NCBI GenBank assembly: GCA_025934335.1
Contig: JAICYG010000173.1
Span: 1-5,205 of the forward strand
Length of the DNA: 5,205 bases
Source: Thermoleophilia bacterium
GTDB taxonomy: Bacteria; Actinomycetota; Thermoleophilia; Gaiellales; Gaiellaceae
Reading direction: 5' to 3'
In this document: in pieces, positions 1 to 5,205 of the stretch
Position numbering within the stretch: position 1 is the first letter of the stretch
Layout: each line of letters starts with the position of its first letter
Program-made: the position numbers and the translations under genes
The notes under the pieces: generated by a model
Databases searched by the model: none
Told to the model about the DNA's origin: nothing
Seen by the model: only the letters and a program-made list of their open reading frames with translations

Positions 1-714
1 CGCAAGCGCGGGGAGGAGGAGCTCCCGTACCTGCTCGTCGTGATCGACGAGCTCGCCGACCTGATGATGGTGAGCCCACAGGAGGTGGAGGACTCGATCA
101 TCCGCCTCGCGCAGAAGTCGCGCGCCGTCGGTATCCATCTCGTGCTCGCGACGCAGCGGCCCTCGGTCGACGTGATCACGGGCATGATCAAGGCGAACGT
201 CCCGTCGCGCATCGCGTTCGCCGTCTCCTCCCAGACCGACTCGCGCGTGATCCTCGACTCGAACGGCGCCGAGAGCCTGCTCGGCCAGGGCGACATGCTC
301 TTCAAGCCGCTCGGCACCTCGCGGCTGCAGCGCGTGCAGGGCGCGTTCGTGACCGAAGACGAGATCGCGCTGATCGTCGAGCAGACGCGAACGCAGCGCG
401 AGCAGCAGGTCGACGAGACCTTCCTCGAGGCGCCGCAGGTGTTCGCCGACGACGTCGACTCCGAGGACGGCGAGTTCGACCCCGACGAGGACCCGCTGCT
501 CGACAAGGCAATCGAGATCGTCGTGACGGCGCAGACGGCGAGCGTGTCGCTGCTGCAGCGGCGGCTGCGAGTCGGCTACACCCGGGCGGGCCGGCTGATC
601 GACATGCTCGAGCGGCGCGGGATCATCTCGCCGTACGAGGGATCGAAGCCCCGGCGGGTGCTCGTCTCCGAGCACGAGCTCGAGCGGACGGTCGTGCCGT
701 CCGCAGCAGATTGA
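1..714 (+). CDS. ftsK: DNA translocase FtsK/SpoIIIE, C-terminal part (5' end outside window)
   Basis: This is the last 237 residues of a septal DNA pump that uses ATP to move chromosome ends through the closing septum. The frame is open from base 1 and ends at TGA 712-714. Visible in order: the Walker B strand LLVVIDELADLMM at residues 11-23; the conserved motor segment with LAQKSRAVGIHLVLATQRP and the VDVITGMIKANVPSRIAF region; and the SRVILDSNGAESLLGQGDML block. An acidic linker (about residues 147-165, rich in D/E) follows. Last comes the winged-helix gamma domain (about 164-223), with the motifs SLLQRRLRVGYTRAGRLID and GSKPRRVLV. In characterised FtsK this domain binds polarity sequences (KOPS/SRS) and contacts XerD. 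All these match the family closely, and the C-terminus ends where FtsK proteins normally end. Walker A and the membrane domain lie upstream, outside the window. Whether the protein is FtsK or SpoIIIE by function cannot be told from this part. Confidence 0.96.
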   Translation, partial: RKRGEEELPYLLVVIDELADLMMVSPQEVEDSIIRLAQKSRAVGIHLVLATQRPSVDVITGMIKANVPSRIAFAVSSQTDSRVILDSNGAESLLGQGDMLFKPLGTSRLQRVQGAFVTEDEIALIVEQTRTQREQQVDETFLEAPQVFADDVDSEDGEFDPDEDPLLDKAIEIVVTAQTASVSLLQRRLRVGYTRAGRLIDMLERRGIISPYEGSKPRRVLVSEHELERTVVPSAAD

Positions 715-733
715 CGCAGATTCTGCGGGTTTT
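715..733 (+). terminator. Possible short intrinsic terminator after ftsK
   Basis: Immediately after the ftsK stop, CGCAG (715-719) and CTGCG (723-727) form a 5-bp stem with a 3-nt loop; the whole 13-nt element is palindromic around T721. GG and then TTTT (730-733) follow the stem. An alternative pairing, CCGCAG 701-706 with CTGCGG 723-728, would compete with it. The stem is short and the T-tract is only four bases, so termination may be weak. The position, directly between ftsK and an unrelated transport operon, supports the call. Confidence 0.4.
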
Positions 734-737
734 CCCC

Positions 738-766
738 TTACGACCTTCCGGGAGACGGGCTACAGT
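738..766 (+). promoter_or_regulatory. Candidate housekeeping promoter of the transport operon
   Basis: TACAGT (761-766) fits an actinobacterial -10 element (TAnnnT). Seventeen bases upstream is TTACGA (738-743), a poor -35 that matches the TTGACA consensus at only three positions. A start near 773 would give a leader of roughly 44 nt carrying the Shine-Dalgarno of the binding-protein gene. The call rests on spacing, on the position in the only sizeable gap upstream of the operon, and on the change of function across the gap. I see no clear operator. Confidence 0.35.
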
Positions 767-800
767 TGGCGCGCTAGTCCCCCCAGAAGGACATCTGAGC

Positions 801-807
801 AAGGAGG
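801..807 (+). promoter_or_regulatory. Strong ribosome binding site deciding the GTG start at 817
   Basis: AAGGAGG is a near-perfect anti-16S match and lies 9 nt before GTG 817. This fixes the start of the binding-protein gene at a GTG codon, which is followed directly by a basic n-region and a hydrophobic signal segment. It is the strongest Shine-Dalgarno in the window, in line with the high expression usual for substrate-binding proteins. Confidence 0.85.
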
Positions 808-816
808 GTTCACCAA

Positions 817-1839
817 GTGAGGAAGCGCTGGCTCACGGTCGCGGCGGTCGCCGTCGTGGCCGTGCTCGTCGCGTCGCTCGCCGCCGCCGTGCGCGGCACG
901 AACGCGTCGGCGGCACACAAGGCCGCGTTCTCCGCGTGCCTCGTCACCGATATCGGCGGCCTGAACGACAAGTCGTTCAACCACCTCGCCTACGTCGGTC
1001 TCCAGCACGCGCAGAGGGCAGGTATCAAGGGACGCGTCATCCAGTCGCACTCCCCGGCCGACTACATCCCGAACCTGAAGGCGTGCGTCCAGTCGGGCGC
1101 CGGCATCACGATCGGCGTCGGCTTCCTGATGGCGGACTCGATGGACGCGATCGCCTCGGCGTTCCCGACGAAGCAGTTCGCGATCGTCGACGTCGACGCG
1201 ACGTCGCTGAAGCACAAGCCGAAGAACGTCGAGGGCCTGCTGTTCAAGGAGCAGGAGGCGGGGTACCTCGTCGGTTACGCGTCGGGCCTCTACGCGAAGT
1301 CGAAGGGCGCGAAGGCGGTCGGCTCGGTCGGCGGCCTGAAGATCCCGCCGGTCGACCGGTACATCGCGGGCTTCCAGTACGCCGCGAAGAAAGCCGACCC
1401 GGGCCTGAAGACGCTCAACGACTACTCCCAGGACTTCGTCAAGCAGGCGAAGTGCAAGGAGAAGGCGCTGAACCAGATCGCGCAGGGCTCGGTCGTCGAG
1501 TTCCAGGTGGCCGGCCAGTGCGGCCTCGGCGTCCTCGACGCCGCGCACGAGAAGGGCGTCTGGGGCATCGGTGTCGACGCCGACCAGGGCTACCTCGGGC
1601 CGTGGGTCGCCACGAGCGCCCTCAAGCGGGTCGACGTCGCCGTGTACAACGCCATCCAGGCTGCGAACCACAACAAGCTCCTGGGCGGCAAGAACAAGGT
1701 GTTCGGTGCCTCGATCGGCGGCATCGGGTACGGCAAGTGGAGCAAGAGCGTCCCCGCTTCGATCAAGTCGAAGGTGGCCGCGCAGTACAAGCTCCTGAAG
1801 GCCGGCAAGATCAAGGGCATCCCGGCCACCGTCAAGTAG
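817..1839 (+). CDS. BMP/PnrA-family substrate-binding protein of a nucleoside ABC importer
   Basis: This is a complete 340-residue extracytoplasmic binding protein, a normal length for the Bmp (basic membrane protein)/PnrA family. In characterised members the family binds purine and other nucleosides for ABC uptake. Residues 1-31 are a signal peptide: MRKRW, a hydrophobic A/V/L stretch, then an A-rich end (ASA-A near 30-33). The mature part begins with the family's first ligand loop, TDIGGLNDKSFN (44-55). FAIVDVD (121-127), NVEGLLFKEQEAGYLVG (137-153), VGSVGG (168-173) and GVDADQG (252-258) follow. The aspartates and phenylalanine in these loops correspond to ligand-contacting positions in PnrA. 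Cysteines are at 41, 90, 213 and 235; the last pair lies in CKEKAL...GQCGLG and may form a disulfide. There is no lipobox, which is odd for a presumed Gram-positive binding protein. The gene ends with tandem TAG TAG (1837-1842). The GTG start is set by the AAGGAGG upstream. The exact substrate is inferred. Confidence 0.93.
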   Translation: MRKRWLTVAAVAVVAVLVASLAAAVRGTNASAAHKAAFSACLVTDIGGLNDKSFNHLAYVGLQHAQRAGIKGRVIQSHSPADYIPNLKACVQSGAGITIGVGFLMADSMDAIASAFPTKQFAIVDVDATSLKHKPKNVEGLLFKEQEAGYLVGYASGLYAKSKGAKAVGSVGGLKIPPVDRYIAGFQYAAKKADPGLKTLNDYSQDFVKQAKCKEKALNQIAQGSVVEFQVAGQCGLGVLDAAHEKGVWGIGVDADQGYLGPWVATSALKRVDVAVYNAIQAANHNKLLGGKNKVFGASIGGIGYGKWSKSVPASIKSKVAAQYKLLKAGKIKGIPATVK

Positions 1840-1840
1840 T

Positions 1841-1846
1841 AGGCGG
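1841..1846 (+). promoter_or_regulatory. Weak ribosome binding site for the lipoprotein gene
   Basis: AGGCGG lies 7 nt before ATG 1854 and overlaps the second of the tandem TAG codons ending the preceding gene. It is a weaker match than the site at 801-807, so the lipoprotein is probably translated less, or depends on ribosomes arriving from the upstream gene. Confidence 0.45.
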
Positions 1847-1853
1847 CTCGAAG

Positions 1854-2765
1854 ATGCACTCTCGGAAGGGGCGGGCCGCGGCCCGCCCCTTCCGTCTTTC
1901 CGCCCTCTGCCTGCTCGTCGCCGTGCTCGCCTCCGGGTGCGGCGAGGCGAAGCGCGGGGCGACGTCGACGACGACCACGACCGTCAGCACCGCGCCGGCG
2001 CAGCCGGCGCTGCACGTCGGCGTCGTCGGGCCGCTCCGGCTCGGCCTGCAGGGCGTGCGCGTCGTCCGCGGCAGCCTCGCGGCCGTCGCCGGCGAGCCGC
2101 TCGTGCTTGTCGAAGCGGGTACGGCGAGCGCCGACGCCGTCGCCGCCTCGGCGCGCGCCCATCCCGACTCGCAGTTCGCGATCGTCGGCGCGAGCGCCCG
2201 GGGCGAGAACGTCCCCAACCTCGCGGGCATCGTGCTCGAGCAGGGCAAGGCGGCGTACCTCGCCGGGGTCACCGCCGGGCTCGCCGCCGTCGACGCCGGC
2301 GGCGACGCACCGCGCGTCGCCTGGGTCGGCCGTGAGGAGCGCGGGCTCGTCACCGCCTTCGGGCGCGGCGTGCGCGCAGCCGCCCCGGGCGTCGCGGTGC
2401 TGCATCAGCGATCGCTCGCCGTGCCCGCCCGCTGCAAGGAGGCGGCGCTGACGGCGCTCGAGCGAAACGCAGTGGTGATCTTCGCGACCCGGGGATTGTG
2501 CGCGTCGGCCGCGGCCGCAGCCGCGCACGAGCAGAACCGGCCGGCGCTCCGGCTGCGCGACTTCCTGCTGCCGGCCGTCGCTGCGGCAGCCGTCGTCCGC
2601 GAGGCGTCCGCGGGCATCTTCCACGGCGGCGAGGACGTCGTCTTCGGTCCCTCGACCGGCGCGGTCGGCGTCCGTGCGCTCGACCCGCGCATCTCGTTCT
2701 CGACCGCCGCGAAGGCGCGTGCCGCCGCCCAGCAGCTTGCGGGCGGCGTCGCGCAGGCTGGGTAG
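1854..2765 (+). CDS. Divergent BMP-like lipoprotein, likely degenerate paralogue of the preceding binding protein
   Basis: The 303-residue product has a lipoprotein signal: a basic n-region (R4, K5, R7, R11, R14), a hydrophobic segment LSALCLLVAVLA (15-26), and lipobox LASGC with lipidated Cys29. A Thr-rich tether (about 37-48) follows. The rest aligns by eye with the upstream BMP protein. FAIVGASARGENV...EQGKAAYLAG (108-138) matches FAIVDVD...NVEGLLFKEQEAGYLVG. CKEAAL...RGLC (194-216) matches CKEKAL...GQC with the same 22-residue Cys spacing. FHGGEDVVFGPSTGAVGV (256-273) matches the LGGKNKVFGASIGGIGY region. The family's ligand loops are missing: there is no D-GG-ND-SFN motif and no GVDADQ. 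It may therefore bind another ligand or none, and act as an accessory or regulatory lipoprotein. ATG 1854 is the only start giving a usable signal peptide, since in-frame CTG 1911 and GTG 1923 are too close to the lipobox. The early codons contain a terminator-like palindrome. Expression is likely; function is unknown. Confidence 0.82.
   Translation: MHSRKGRAAARPFRLSALCLLVAVLASGCGEAKRGATSTTTTTVSTAPAQPALHVGVVGPLRLGLQGVRVVRGSLAAVAGEPLVLVEAGTASADAVAASARAHPDSQFAIVGASARGENVPNLAGIVLEQGKAAYLAGVTAGLAAVDAGGDAPRVAWVGREERGLVTAFGRGVRAAAPGVAVLHQRSLAVPARCKEAALTALERNAVVIFATRGLCASAAAAAAHEQNRPALRLRDFLLPAVAAAAVVREASAGIFHGGEDVVFGPSTGAVGVRALDPRISFSTAAKARAAAQQLAGGVAQAG
1863..1899 (+). terminator. Perfect 32-bp palindrome plus T-rich run: terminator or attenuator after the binding-protein gene
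   Basis: Bases 1863-1894 are a perfect palindrome (two 16-base arms, centre between 1878 and 1879). As RNA it gives a very stable GC-rich stem of about 14 bp with a 4-nt loop, followed by TCTTT (1895-1899). It begins 23 nt after the first stop codon of the binding-protein gene, where an operon-internal terminator or mRNA-stabilising hairpin is usual between a binding protein and its transporter genes. Here it also encodes residues 4-14 of the lipoprotein, so termination and translation of that gene would interfere with each other. The downstream T-run is interrupted by one C, so partial read-through is plausible. Confidence 0.7.
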
Positions 2766-2778
2766 GATCGCCCGAGCG

Positions 2779-4305
2779 ATGGCGGAGGCCCCTCTCCTCG
2801 AGCTGCGCGGGATCACGAAGCGGTTCCCGGGCGTGCTCGCCAACGACGACGTCAACCTCGACCTGCGCCGCGGCGAGGTGCACGCCCTGCTCGGCGAGAA
2901 CGGCGCCGGCAAGTCGACGCTGATGAACATCCTCTACGGGCTCTACACGCCCGACCAGGGACAGATCCTGCTGAACGGGAGGCCGATCGACGTCGGCTCC
3001 ACGAAGGCCGCGATCGAGCACGGGATCGGGATGGTGCACCAGCACTTCATGCTCATCCCGGTGATGACTGTCGCGGAGAACATCGTGCTCGCGACCGAGC
3101 CGCGGCACGCGGGCGTGCTGCTCGACTACGACGCAGCGCGGCGACGGGTGCGCGAACTCTCCGACCGGTACGGCCTCGCCGTCGACCCCGACGCCCGCAT
3201 CGACCGGATCACCGTCGGCCAGCAGCAGCGAGTCGAGATCCTGAAGGCGCTCTACCGCGGCGCCGAGATCCTCATCCTCGACGAGCCGACGGCGGTGCTG
3301 ACGCCGCAGGAGGCGCAGGAGCTGTTCGAGATCATCCGCTCGCTGAAGGAGCAGGGCAAGTCGATCATCTTCATCTCGCACAAGCTGAACGAGGTGCTCG
3401 AGATCGCCGACCGGATCACGACCCTCCGGCGCGGCGTCGTCGTCGACACGATCCCGGCGGCGGGTGCGACGGAGGAGGGGCTCGCGCGAATGATGGTCGG
3501 CCGCGAGGTGCTGCTGCGGGTCGACAAGCCGCCGTCCCACCCGGCAGGGCCGCTGCTCCAGGTCGAGCACCTGACGGTGATCGACGACCGCGGCCTCGAG
3601 GCGGTGCGCGACGTCAGCCTCGAGGTGCGCGCGGGCGAGATCGTCGGCGTCGCCGGCGTCGACGCGAACGGGCAGTCGGAGCTGATCGATGCGATCGCGG
3701 GCCTGCGCAACGCGAAGTCGGGCCGCGTCATCCTCGACGGCAAGGACATCACCAACGGGAGCGCGAAGGGCGCGCTCGACGCCGGCCTCGGGCACATCCC
3801 GGAGGACCGCCATCGCCGCGGCCTGGTGCTGCCGTTCTCGCTGACCGAGAACCTGGCGCTCCACGGCTACCGGCACCCGCCGAACTCGCGCGGCGGCATC
3901 CTCAACCTGCGCGCGATGGGCGAGCGCGCCCGGCGGCTCCTGCGGGAGTTCGACGTGCGCGGCGGCACGCCGACGACGCCCGCATTCGCGCTCTCGGGCG
4001 GCAACCAGCAGAAGGTCGTGCTCGCGCGCGAGATCGACGGCGAGCCGAAGGTGCTGATCGCCGCGCAGCCGACGCGCGGCCTCGACGTGGGTGCGATCGA
4101 GTTCGTGCACCGCCGCCTCGTCGAGCAGCGAGACGCAGGCCGGGCGGTGCTCCTCGTCTCGCTCGAGCTCGAGGAGATCCTGTCGCTGTCCGATCGCATC
4201 CTCGTGATCTACGAGGGCCGCATCGTCGGCGAGTTCCCGCCGACCGCGACCGAGGAAGAGCTCGGCTTCGCGATGACCGGCGGCCGCCACGAGGACGCGG
4301 CATGA
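2779..4305 (+). CDS. ABC transporter ATPase with two nucleotide-binding domains, nucleoside-importer type (NupO/YufO-like)
   Basis: This 508-residue protein has the usual length for fused double-NBD ATPases of the RbsA/NupO class, which drive sugar or nucleoside import from the cytoplasmic face of the membrane. NBD1 (about 5-245) has Walker A GENGAGKST (39-47), Q-loop Q88 in MVHQHF, signature TVGQQQRVEI (145-154), Walker B ILILDEPTAVL (164-174) and H-loop His201. NBD2 (about 260-500) has a degenerate Walker A, GVDANGQSE (293-301), without the lysine. It has a canonical signature LSGGNQQK (405-412), AAQPTRGLD (428-436) in place of a normal Walker B, and SLELEE where the H-loop histidine would be. 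AAQPTRGLDVGAIEFVH is typical of nucleoside-importer ATPases and favours that substrate over ribose. ATG 2779 follows the lipoprotein stop by 13 nt; AGGA (2764-2767) overlaps that stop and is a weak Shine-Dalgarno at 11 nt. Starts further upstream would run into the lipoprotein gene. Confidence 0.94.
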   Translation: MAEAPLLELRGITKRFPGVLANDDVNLDLRRGEVHALLGENGAGKSTLMNILYGLYTPDQGQILLNGRPIDVGSTKAAIEHGIGMVHQHFMLIPVMTVAENIVLATEPRHAGVLLDYDAARRRVRELSDRYGLAVDPDARIDRITVGQQQRVEILKALYRGAEILILDEPTAVLTPQEAQELFEIIRSLKEQGKSIIFISHKLNEVLEIADRITTLRRGVVVDTIPAAGATEEGLARMMVGREVLLRVDKPPSHPAGPLLQVEHLTVIDDRGLEAVRDVSLEVRAGEIVGVAGVDANGQSELIDAIAGLRNAKSGRVILDGKDITNGSAKGALDAGLGHIPEDRHRRGLVLPFSLTENLALHGYRHPPNSRGGILNLRAMGERARRLLREFDVRGGTPTTPAFALSGGNQQKVVLAREIDGEPKVLIAAQPTRGLDVGAIEFVHRRLVEQRDAGRAVLLVSLELEEILSLSDRILVIYEGRIVGEFPPTATEEELGFAMTGGRHEDAA

Positions 4306-4310
4306 GGCGT

Positions 4311-4326
4311 AGGCTCGAGGGAGCCT
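4311..4326 (+). repeat. Small inverted repeat directly after the ATPase gene
   Basis: AGGCTC (4311-4316) and GAGCCT (4321-4326) form a 6-bp hairpin with a GAGG loop. A competing pairing, TGAGGC 4303-4308 with GCCTCA 4323-4328, includes the ATPase stop codon. No T-tract follows, so this is not a standard terminator. It could be an mRNA structure protecting or separating the two cistrons. Confidence 0.4.
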
Positions 4327-4339
4327 CACCAGGAGCGAA

Positions 4340-4360
4340 GGTGCCGGCTTTGCCGGCGCC
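4340..4360 (+). repeat. Hairpin just upstream of the permease ribosome binding site
   Basis: GCCGGC occurs twice (4343-4348 and 4352-4357) around a TTT loop. With flanking GG/CC and one G-U pair the RNA stem is 9 bp (4340-4348 with 4352-4360). It ends immediately before GGGAG (4361-4365), the Shine-Dalgarno of the permease gene, and lacks a following T-tract. It is more likely to affect translation initiation or mRNA stability than to terminate transcription. Confidence 0.5.
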
Positions 4361-4365
4361 GGGAG
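4361..4365 (+). promoter_or_regulatory. Ribosome binding site of the permease gene
   Basis: GGGAG lies 7 nt before ATG 4373 and directly abuts the upstream hairpin. No other ATG or GTG is in frame between the in-frame stop TAG at 4310-4312 and this ATG, so it supports the chosen start. A second SD-like AGGAG at 4331-4335 has no suitable start after it. Confidence 0.6.
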
Positions 4366-4372
4366 CGGGCAC

Positions 4373-5205
4373 ATGACCGACGACGGGCGCGACACCGGCA
4401 ACGTCGACGACAGCACCGAGCTCGCGACGGCGCAGGACGAGGTCGAGCAGCCGCCGACCGCCGGCACGGTGCCGACGCCGCAGCAGCACTTCGCCTCGCG
4501 CTTCCGCGGCCTCGCCGGGATCGCCGCGCCGGTCGTGACGACGATCATCGCGTTCCTGATCGCCGGCGCCGTCGTCGCCCTCACGGGCAAGAACCCGTTC
4601 AAGGTCTACCACGCGGTCTTCAACGGCACGGGCATCAACTGGTTCTTCCACGTCGGCAGCCACTCGGCGCGGATCCCGTTCTCCACGCACAAGATGTGGT
4701 TCCCGTGGGACACGGCCTCCGTCGCCGCGGGAAACCTGCAGCAGACGCTGCTCCTGACGACGCCGATCATCCTCACGGCGCTCGCGCTCTCATTCGCCTT
4801 CCGCTGCGGCATGTTCAACATCGGCGGCCAGGGCCAGTACCTCGTCGGGACGATCATCGCCGTCTGGCTGGGCTCCTCGTTCATCGGGCTGAACCCGCTG
4901 GCGCACGTCCTGCTCTGCCTCGTCGCGGGCACGCTCGCCGGAGCCGTGTGGGCCGGGATCGCGGGCATCCTCAAGGCGACCGTCGGCGCGCACGAGGTGA
5001 TCTCCACGATCATGCTCAACTGGATCGCCGTCTGGGTCGGCTCCTACCTGTTCGGGCAGGGCGGCCCACTGCAGGGCTCGCAGCCGTCGATCCCGATCTC
5101 GAACGACATCGCCGAGGGGGCGAAGCTGCCCGTCTTCTGGGGCATCGCGCTCCTGCAGGGCCTCTCGATCGGCATCTTCATCGCCGTCGGGATCCTCGTC
5201 GTCTA
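4373..5205 (+). CDS. ABC importer permease, BPD_transp_2 family (NupP-like), 3' end outside window
   Basis: The frame is open from ATG 4373 to the window end, giving 277 residues. It follows the ATPase by 67 nt and is the expected membrane channel of the same importer. Residues 1-45 are a hydrophilic, acidic N-terminal extension rich in D, E, T and Q. Likely membrane segments are about 48-70, 122-142, 155-172, 176-200, 208-228 and 253-277. Family motifs are FAFRCGMFNIGGQGQYLVG (141-159) and GAHEVISTIMLNWIA (205-219). The second is the cytoplasmic coupling region of nucleoside and branched-chain/sugar permeases. Between the first two segments lies a long, aromatic-rich extracytoplasmic loop (about 72-120, with NWFFHVG and KMWFPWD) that seems larger than in typical NupP proteins. 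In this family a second, related permease gene usually follows. The start is supported by GGGAG 4361-4365 and by the absence of an earlier in-frame ATG or GTG. Substrate class is inferred from the operon. Confidence 0.92.
   Translation, partial: MTDDGRDTGNVDDSTELATAQDEVEQPPTAGTVPTPQQHFASRFRGLAGIAAPVVTTIIAFLIAGAVVALTGKNPFKVYHAVFNGTGINWFFHVGSHSARIPFSTHKMWFPWDTASVAAGNLQQTLLLTTPIILTALALSFAFRCGMFNIGGQGQYLVGTIIAVWLGSSFIGLNPLAHVLLCLVAGTLAGAVWAGIAGILKATVGAHEVISTIMLNWIAVWVGSYLFGQGGPLQGSQPSIPISNDIAEGAKLPVFWGIALLQGLSIGIFIAVGILVV

Noticed and set aside
711..716. TTGACG as a -35 box
   Set aside because: It overlaps the ftsK stop codon, and the sequence 16-18 bases downstream (around 733-739) is C-rich with no -10-like hexamer.
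928..939. FSAC around Cys41 as a lipobox of the BMP protein
   Set aside because: The hydrophobic segment ends near residue 24, and Cys41 directly precedes the first beta strand and ligand loop (LVTDIGG), so the spacing and the residue at -3 do not fit.
711..1853. Long + strand open frame continuous with the lipoprotein, which would make a 684-residue protein
   Set aside because: The upstream two-thirds is arginine-rich low-complexity translation of the BMP gene in the wrong frame, with no family motifs. The lipoprotein signal peptide places the real start at 1854.
1954..1995. Thr-rich low-complexity stretch in the lipoprotein as a microsatellite or frameshift site
   Set aside because: Reading continues in frame through it, and a flexible Thr/Pro/Ala tether directly after the lipidated cysteine is normal for lipoproteins.
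2674..2778. Earlier in-frame start for the ATPase
   Set aside because: It would add 35 residues overlapping the lipoprotein C-terminus with arginine/proline-rich sequence not found in this family. ATG 2779 puts the first NBD strand at the usual distance from the start.
2350..4602. 750-residue open frame on the - strand, and other long antisense frames
   Set aside because: They are antisense to clearly functional ABC and BMP genes, have R/A/D/H-rich composition typical of shadow frames in GC-rich DNA, and show no motifs or start signals.

Overview
The window is GC-rich and coding-dense, with all genes on the + strand. Strong G/C bias at third codon positions, a GTG start, an SD-led gene and the character of the proteins suggest an actinomycete-type bacterium. 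A deep-branching lineage such as Thermoleophilia is possible, but that is a guess from style and not a demonstrated placement.

Layout: (1) Positions 1-714 hold the 3' end of an FtsK/SpoIIIE DNA translocase, with Walker B, the RecA-like motor end and the winged-helix gamma domain. (2) Positions 715-816 are a short intergenic region with a small terminator-like hairpin, a plausible promoter and a strong Shine-Dalgarno. (3) Positions 817-1839 encode a complete BMP/PnrA-family substrate-binding protein. (4) Positions 1854-2765 encode a lipoprotein that looks like a strongly diverged paralogue of gene 3. (5) Positions 2779-4305 encode a double-NBD ABC ATPase of the nucleoside-importer type. (6) From 4373 to the window end is the first part of an inner-membrane permease of the BPD_transp_2 (RbsC/NupP-like) type. 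Its reading frame is still open at position 5205.

Genes 3-6 form one transport operon. The binding protein captures the ligand, probably a purine or other nucleoside. The ATPase powers uptake through the permease, and a second permease (NupQ-like) would be expected just beyond the window. The same layout is known from NupNOPQ/BmpA-NupABC-type importers. The unusual parts are the second, degenerate BMP-like lipoprotein and a perfect 32-bp palindrome followed by a T-rich run. The palindrome sits between the binding protein and the rest of the operon, and inside the first codons of the lipoprotein gene.

I found no RNA genes, mobile elements, CRISPR arrays or phage genes. No stretch over 300 bases lacks a gene. 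The region is mostly a conventional transporter operon, and the two features above are the ones worth following up.
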